Assembly (NCBI RefSeq): GCF_003231275.1
Contig: NZ_QKVL01000022.1
Location: 1-64,000, forward strand
From: Pseudomonas huaxiensis
GTDB lineage: Bacteria; Pseudomonadota; Gammaproteobacteria; Pseudomonadales; Pseudomonadaceae
Direction: 5' to 3'
DNA length: 64,000 nt
Part shown: positions 61,196-64,000 of the stretch, piece after piece
How the letters are laid out: every line of letters starts with the position of its first letter
How positions within the stretch are numbered: the first letter of the stretch is position 1
The notes under the pieces: model-generated
Database searches by the model: none
What the model was told of the DNA's origin: nothing
What the model saw: the letters and a program-made list of their open reading frames with translations, nothing else
Program-made: the position numbers and the translations under genes

Positions 61196-63139
61196 ATGAA
61201 TATCAAGCAGAAGCTGACCTGGGCGTTCGCGGCTATCGCGTGCGTCCCGGTCATCCTGGTCGCCGTTTTGGTGGTGCTGAATCTGCGAGAGGGGGCCCTG
61301 GTCAACTTCCTCGACAGCAGCGGACGCGAGATCCGCCAGATCGACAACGGCATGAAGCAGTTTTTCGACGGTATCAGCCAAAACGTCGAGTACGTAGCCA
61401 AGGACCCGCGCGTTGTCGCCGCCAAAGACCTCAAGAGCTACGCTGGCGCCGAAGCAGCGCAGATTCCCCTCACCCAGACCAACAAAGAGCTGCTGGCGAT
61501 ATTCGAGCAGTTCGCCAAAAGCCATCCGAGTACCGCTTACCTGTCCCTGGGGCTGAAAGACGGCGGCTACGCCAGTTGGCCGGACGATACCAAACTGAAC
61601 AACTACGACCCACGCGTACGTCCCTGGTACAAAGCGGCCATCGCCGCGCCAGGCACCACCGTGCGCACCGGTGCCTACTATTGGGCGCCGGACGATGTGA
61701 CGTTGATCGGCACGGTGCACACTGTCGCCGACGCTGCGGGAAATATCCTCGGCGTGGTTGGCCTGGACGTGTCGCTCAAACAGCTCACCGAACTGGTGCG
61801 CAACATCAAGCTGGGCGACAGCGGCTACCTGATGCTGGTGGAAGCCAACGGCAACGTACTGGTAGACCCCAGCGACGCCAAGCACAACTTCAAACCGCTG
61901 GCCGACCTGGGCCCCAACTACGCCGAACTCGCCAAGCGAGGCGACGGAGTGACCCAGATCGAGATTGATGGTGTGCCCTACATGGCCAACGTGGTCAGTT
62001 CCAACGGCCTGGGCTGGCGCTTTATCGGCCTGATCGAGCGTGATGAAGTGATGGCCGAAGCCACCCGCCTGACCTGGTTGATTGCGGCAATAGCAGCGGC
62101 GTTGGCGCTGGTATTCGCGGTCGTAGGCGCCAGCTTTGCCAGTGTCATCGTGCGCCCGATTCGCGGCGTGGCCGACGGCCTGCAAGAAATGGCCGAGGGG
62201 GAAGGCGACCTGACGCGCCAACTCAAGGTGCAGGGCAAGGACGAAACCGCCAGTCTGGCAGGCTGGTTCAACCAGTTCCTGGGCATGATCGCGCAACTGG
62301 TGCAGCGCATCGGCAACGCCTCATCGGACCTGCAGACCGCCGCCGTCGATACCCGCGAAGTGGCCAACAACATGAACCAGGCCGCAGGTCGCCAGCGTGA
62401 AGCCGTGGAACTGGTGAGCACTGCGTTCAACGAAATGGTCGCTACCGCCAACGAAGTTGCGCGTTCGTGCAGTGCCGCCGCGTCGAGTGCCGATGAGGGC
62501 TACCGTGACGTCAATGACGGCCAGCAACACATCGGCGAAGCCACCGGCAGCGTGCTCAAGCTCAGCGAAGACCTGCAAAAGTCGACTCAGACCATGCAGT
62601 TGCTGGAGCAGGACAGCCAGAACATCAACACCATTCTCGACACCATCCGCTCGATTGCCGAGCAGACCAACCTGCTGGCGCTCAACGCAGCGATTGAAGC
62701 AGCGCGTGCCGGTGATCAAGGCCGTGGCTTCGCCGTGGTTGCCGACGAAGTCCGCGCCCTGGCTCGTCGGACAGCCGACTCCACCGGCGAGATCGACAGC
62801 TTGCTGGGCAATCTCGCCCGCCGCACCCAGGAAGTCACTCAGCAGATGCAAGGCAGCCTGCAGGTGTCCCATGCCAGTGTGGAGCGCATCCAGCAGGCAC
62901 GTGACAGCTTCGACAAGATCCGTGGCTCGGTGGACTCGATCCGTGACCAGAATACCCAGATCGCCACAGCTGCCGAGGAGCAGCACCAGGTGGCCGAAGA
63001 GATCAATCGGCACATCGCGCAGATCCATGCCGATGCTCAACTGGTCGAAGGCTTTGCCCAGTCCTCGCAGACGGGTTCGGGTCGATTGATAGAGATTTCT
63101 GGTCAGCTCAAAGGCTTGGTGGGTCGGTTCAAATATTAG
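61196..63139 (+). CDS. Methyl-accepting chemotaxis protein with dCACHE sensor
   Basis: 647 aa. TM1 at about residues 5-29, a periplasmic double-CACHE domain at about 35-285 (YLSLGLKDGGYASWPDD, YDPRVRPWYKAAIA, VVGLDVSLKQLTELV), TM2 at about 297-322, HAMP, and a long cytoplasmic signalling hairpin whose conserved tip is EQTNLLALNAAIEAARAG with GRGFAVVADEVRALA (about residues 485-520). DPRxRPWY is shared with amino-acid and related CACHE receptors; the ligand is not determined. No C-terminal pentapeptide. The promoter is of sigma-28 type. ATG 61196. Confidence 0.95.
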   Translation: MNIKQKLTWAFAAIACVPVILVAVLVVLNLREGALVNFLDSSGREIRQIDNGMKQFFDGISQNVEYVAKDPRVVAAKDLKSYAGAEAAQIPLTQTNKELLAIFEQFAKSHPSTAYLSLGLKDGGYASWPDDTKLNNYDPRVRPWYKAAIAAPGTTVRTGAYYWAPDDVTLIGTVHTVADAAGNILGVVGLDVSLKQLTELVRNIKLGDSGYLMLVEANGNVLVDPSDAKHNFKPLADLGPNYAELAKRGDGVTQIEIDGVPYMANVVSSNGLGWRFIGLIERDEVMAEATRLTWLIAAIAAALALVFAVVGASFASVIVRPIRGVADGLQEMAEGEGDLTRQLKVQGKDETASLAGWFNQFLGMIAQLVQRIGNASSDLQTAAVDTREVANNMNQAAGRQREAVELVSTAFNEMVATANEVARSCSAAASSADEGYRDVNDGQQHIGEATGSVLKLSEDLQKSTQTMQLLEQDSQNINTILDTIRSIAEQTNLLALNAAIEAARAGDQGRGFAVVADEVRALARRTADSTGEIDSLLGNLARRTQEVTQQMQGSLQVSHASVERIQQARDSFDKIRGSVDSIRDQNTQIATAAEEQHQVAEEINRHIAQIHADAQLVEGFAQSSQTGSGRLIEISGQLKGLVGRFKY

Positions 63140-63468
63140 TATTTCTGGCCGAATGAAAGCACTGAGCGCTCACCGCTTTCATTTGACCAGTCTGCTTTTT
63201 TAGTCATGTTCGAGTTGGCGGTACTCCAGCACATTCTGGCTTCCATCCAGAATGTCACTGGAGATTGCTTCTCGCGCGGCTACGGTTTGAGTACCTCTAA
63301 GAGTGGCTTAGGCTCGGAAGTCATTTGGAACTCCGCTTCCATAGTGGGGAGTCGGGGCGGCGCTCGATTTCCAGATCAGGCATTAACCTCGCAGGATCAG
63401 GCAATCCGGTCCGGCGGCGCGGCCCTATACTCGGGAGTGTTCCTACAGAGTGCTGAGGGTTTTTCGCC
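63140..63468. other. 329-bp structured gap
   Basis: After the chemoreceptor stop, TGAAAGC (63154-63160) pairs with GCTTTCA (63175-63181), a probable terminator. A longer hairpin spans 63226-63261 (ACATTCTGG-N7-CCAGAATGT plus outer CCAG/CTGG). The remainder should contain the promoter of the hydrolase gene. An 88-aa open frame at 63206-63472 is not convincing. Confidence 0.5.
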
Positions 63469-64000
63469 TTGAAACGTCATCCGCTGCTGCGTGCTCCCAT
63501 CGCCGACCACGGGCATTCGCCCCAGTCCAGGGATGGGCGTTTCCACAACCTCACCCCGCGTCCGGCGAACATGCCGGAGCCCGATGCCAAGGTGCTGTGG
63601 AATTTCCTCTTCAACAAACCTGCCAACACCGTGCCGAAAGCCGCCGTGCCAGTGCGCCGCCTGACCCGGGTCGAGCTGGATGCGGCGCCGGACGCCAGCC
63701 TCTACCGCCTCGGCCATTCCACCGTGCTGTTCAAGCTGCAAGGCGGCTGGTGGCTGACCGATCCAGTCTTCGGCAAGCGCGCTTCGCCGCTGCCGTTCGC
63801 CGGCCCCAAGCGGTTTCATCAGCCACCACTGAGCCTCGACGAACTGCCACCGATTCGCGGCGTGATCCTTTCCCACGACCATTACGACCACCTCGACCGC
63901 GCCACCATCAAGGCCCTGGCGCCGAAGGTGGAACTGTTCGTCATGCCGCTGGGCGTGGGCGATCGGTTACTGGCCTGGGGCGTGCCGCCGTCGAAGGTGC
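63469..64000 (+). CDS. MBL-fold metallohydrolase (RomA/NAPE-PLD-like), 3' truncated by the window
   Basis: The frame is open from TTG 63469 to the window end (177 codons). The peptide contains NLTPRPANMPEPD, LYRLGHSTVLFKLQGGWWLTDPVFG and the metal motif SHDHYDHLD (HxHxDH), typical of metallo-beta-lactamase-fold hydrolases related to RomA/NAPE-phospholipase D. GAGGG lies nine bases upstream of the TTG. The rest of the active site is outside the window. Substrate unknown; probably cytoplasmic. Confidence 0.85.
   Translation, partial: MKRHPLLRAPIADHGHSPQSRDGRFHNLTPRPANMPEPDAKVLWNFLFNKPANTVPKAAVPVRRLTRVELDAAPDASLYRLGHSTVLFKLQGGWWLTDPVFGKRASPLPFAGPKRFHQPPLSLDELPPIRGVILSHDHYDHLDRATIKALAPKVELFVMPLGVGDRLLAWGVPPSKV

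Noticed and set aside
63206..63472. 88-aa open frame before the hydrolase gene
   Set aside because: Covers a hairpin-rich intergenic stretch and overlaps the hydrolase start; no domain or ribosome-binding site.

Overview
The window looks like chromosomal DNA of a Pseudomonas, most likely of the fluorescens group. It is GC-rich and densely coded, it carries LysR regulators next to their target genes, and it has short palindromic REP elements of the pseudomonad type (GCGAGC..GCTCGC with CCTACA) at 1-283 and 34409-34503. I see no rRNA, tRNA, CRISPR array, prophage or replication origin. It is a run of accessory metabolic, transport and sensing modules rather than core genome.

Layout. 178-2650: LysR regulator divergent from an MFS exporter. 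2816-4192: globin-coupled diguanylate cyclase. 4243-5373: reductase/epimerase-type SDR. 5797-8751: three-gene surface-glycan operon. 8941-10749: SbmA/YddA-type ABC exporter. 10867-14400: alcohol dehydrogenase and two MFS genes, divergent from a LysR gene (14517-15419). 15622-30149: a 14.5-kb catabolic island on one strand (amine-oxidase flavoprotein, two paralogous binding proteins, polyamine/opine-type ABC transporter, two-subunit opine/sarcosine-oxidase-like flavoenzyme, IclR regulator, Zn alcohol dehydrogenase, RidA, MmsA-type dehydrogenase, aldehyde dehydrogenase). 30157-31938: LysR/SDR pair. 31939-33648: transposase scrap and a low-GC MFS gene, probably acquired. 33891-34355: DUF3574 lipoprotein.

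34529-46459 is the most interesting region. A TonB receptor and a ribose-type ABC importer lie on the minus strand. Divergent from them is an operon of two DszC/SfnB-like flavoproteins, a DszA/NtaA-like FMN monooxygenase and an aldo-keto reductase. A near-consensus sigma-54 promoter precedes the operon, and several of these proteins contain almost no Cys or Met, as expected of proteins made under sulfur starvation. I propose a complete organosulfur uptake and desulfurisation module.

48354-53859 is a phosphonate operon (phnDCE, an iron alcohol dehydrogenase, phnX) with a divergent LysR gene and a PHO-box-like site. It lacks the usual transaminase phnW, so 2-hydroxyethylphosphonate is a candidate substrate. 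53885-57012: periplasmic HIU hydrolase and a GlcG/HbpS-like protein divergent from an HprRS-like two-component system, with an HprR-type box between them. 57064-61008: iron-starvation sigma factor, anti-sigma factor and siderophore receptor behind a Fur-box-like repeat. 61196-63139: dCACHE chemoreceptor with a sigma-28 promoter. The window ends inside a metallo-beta-lactamase-fold hydrolase (63469 onward).
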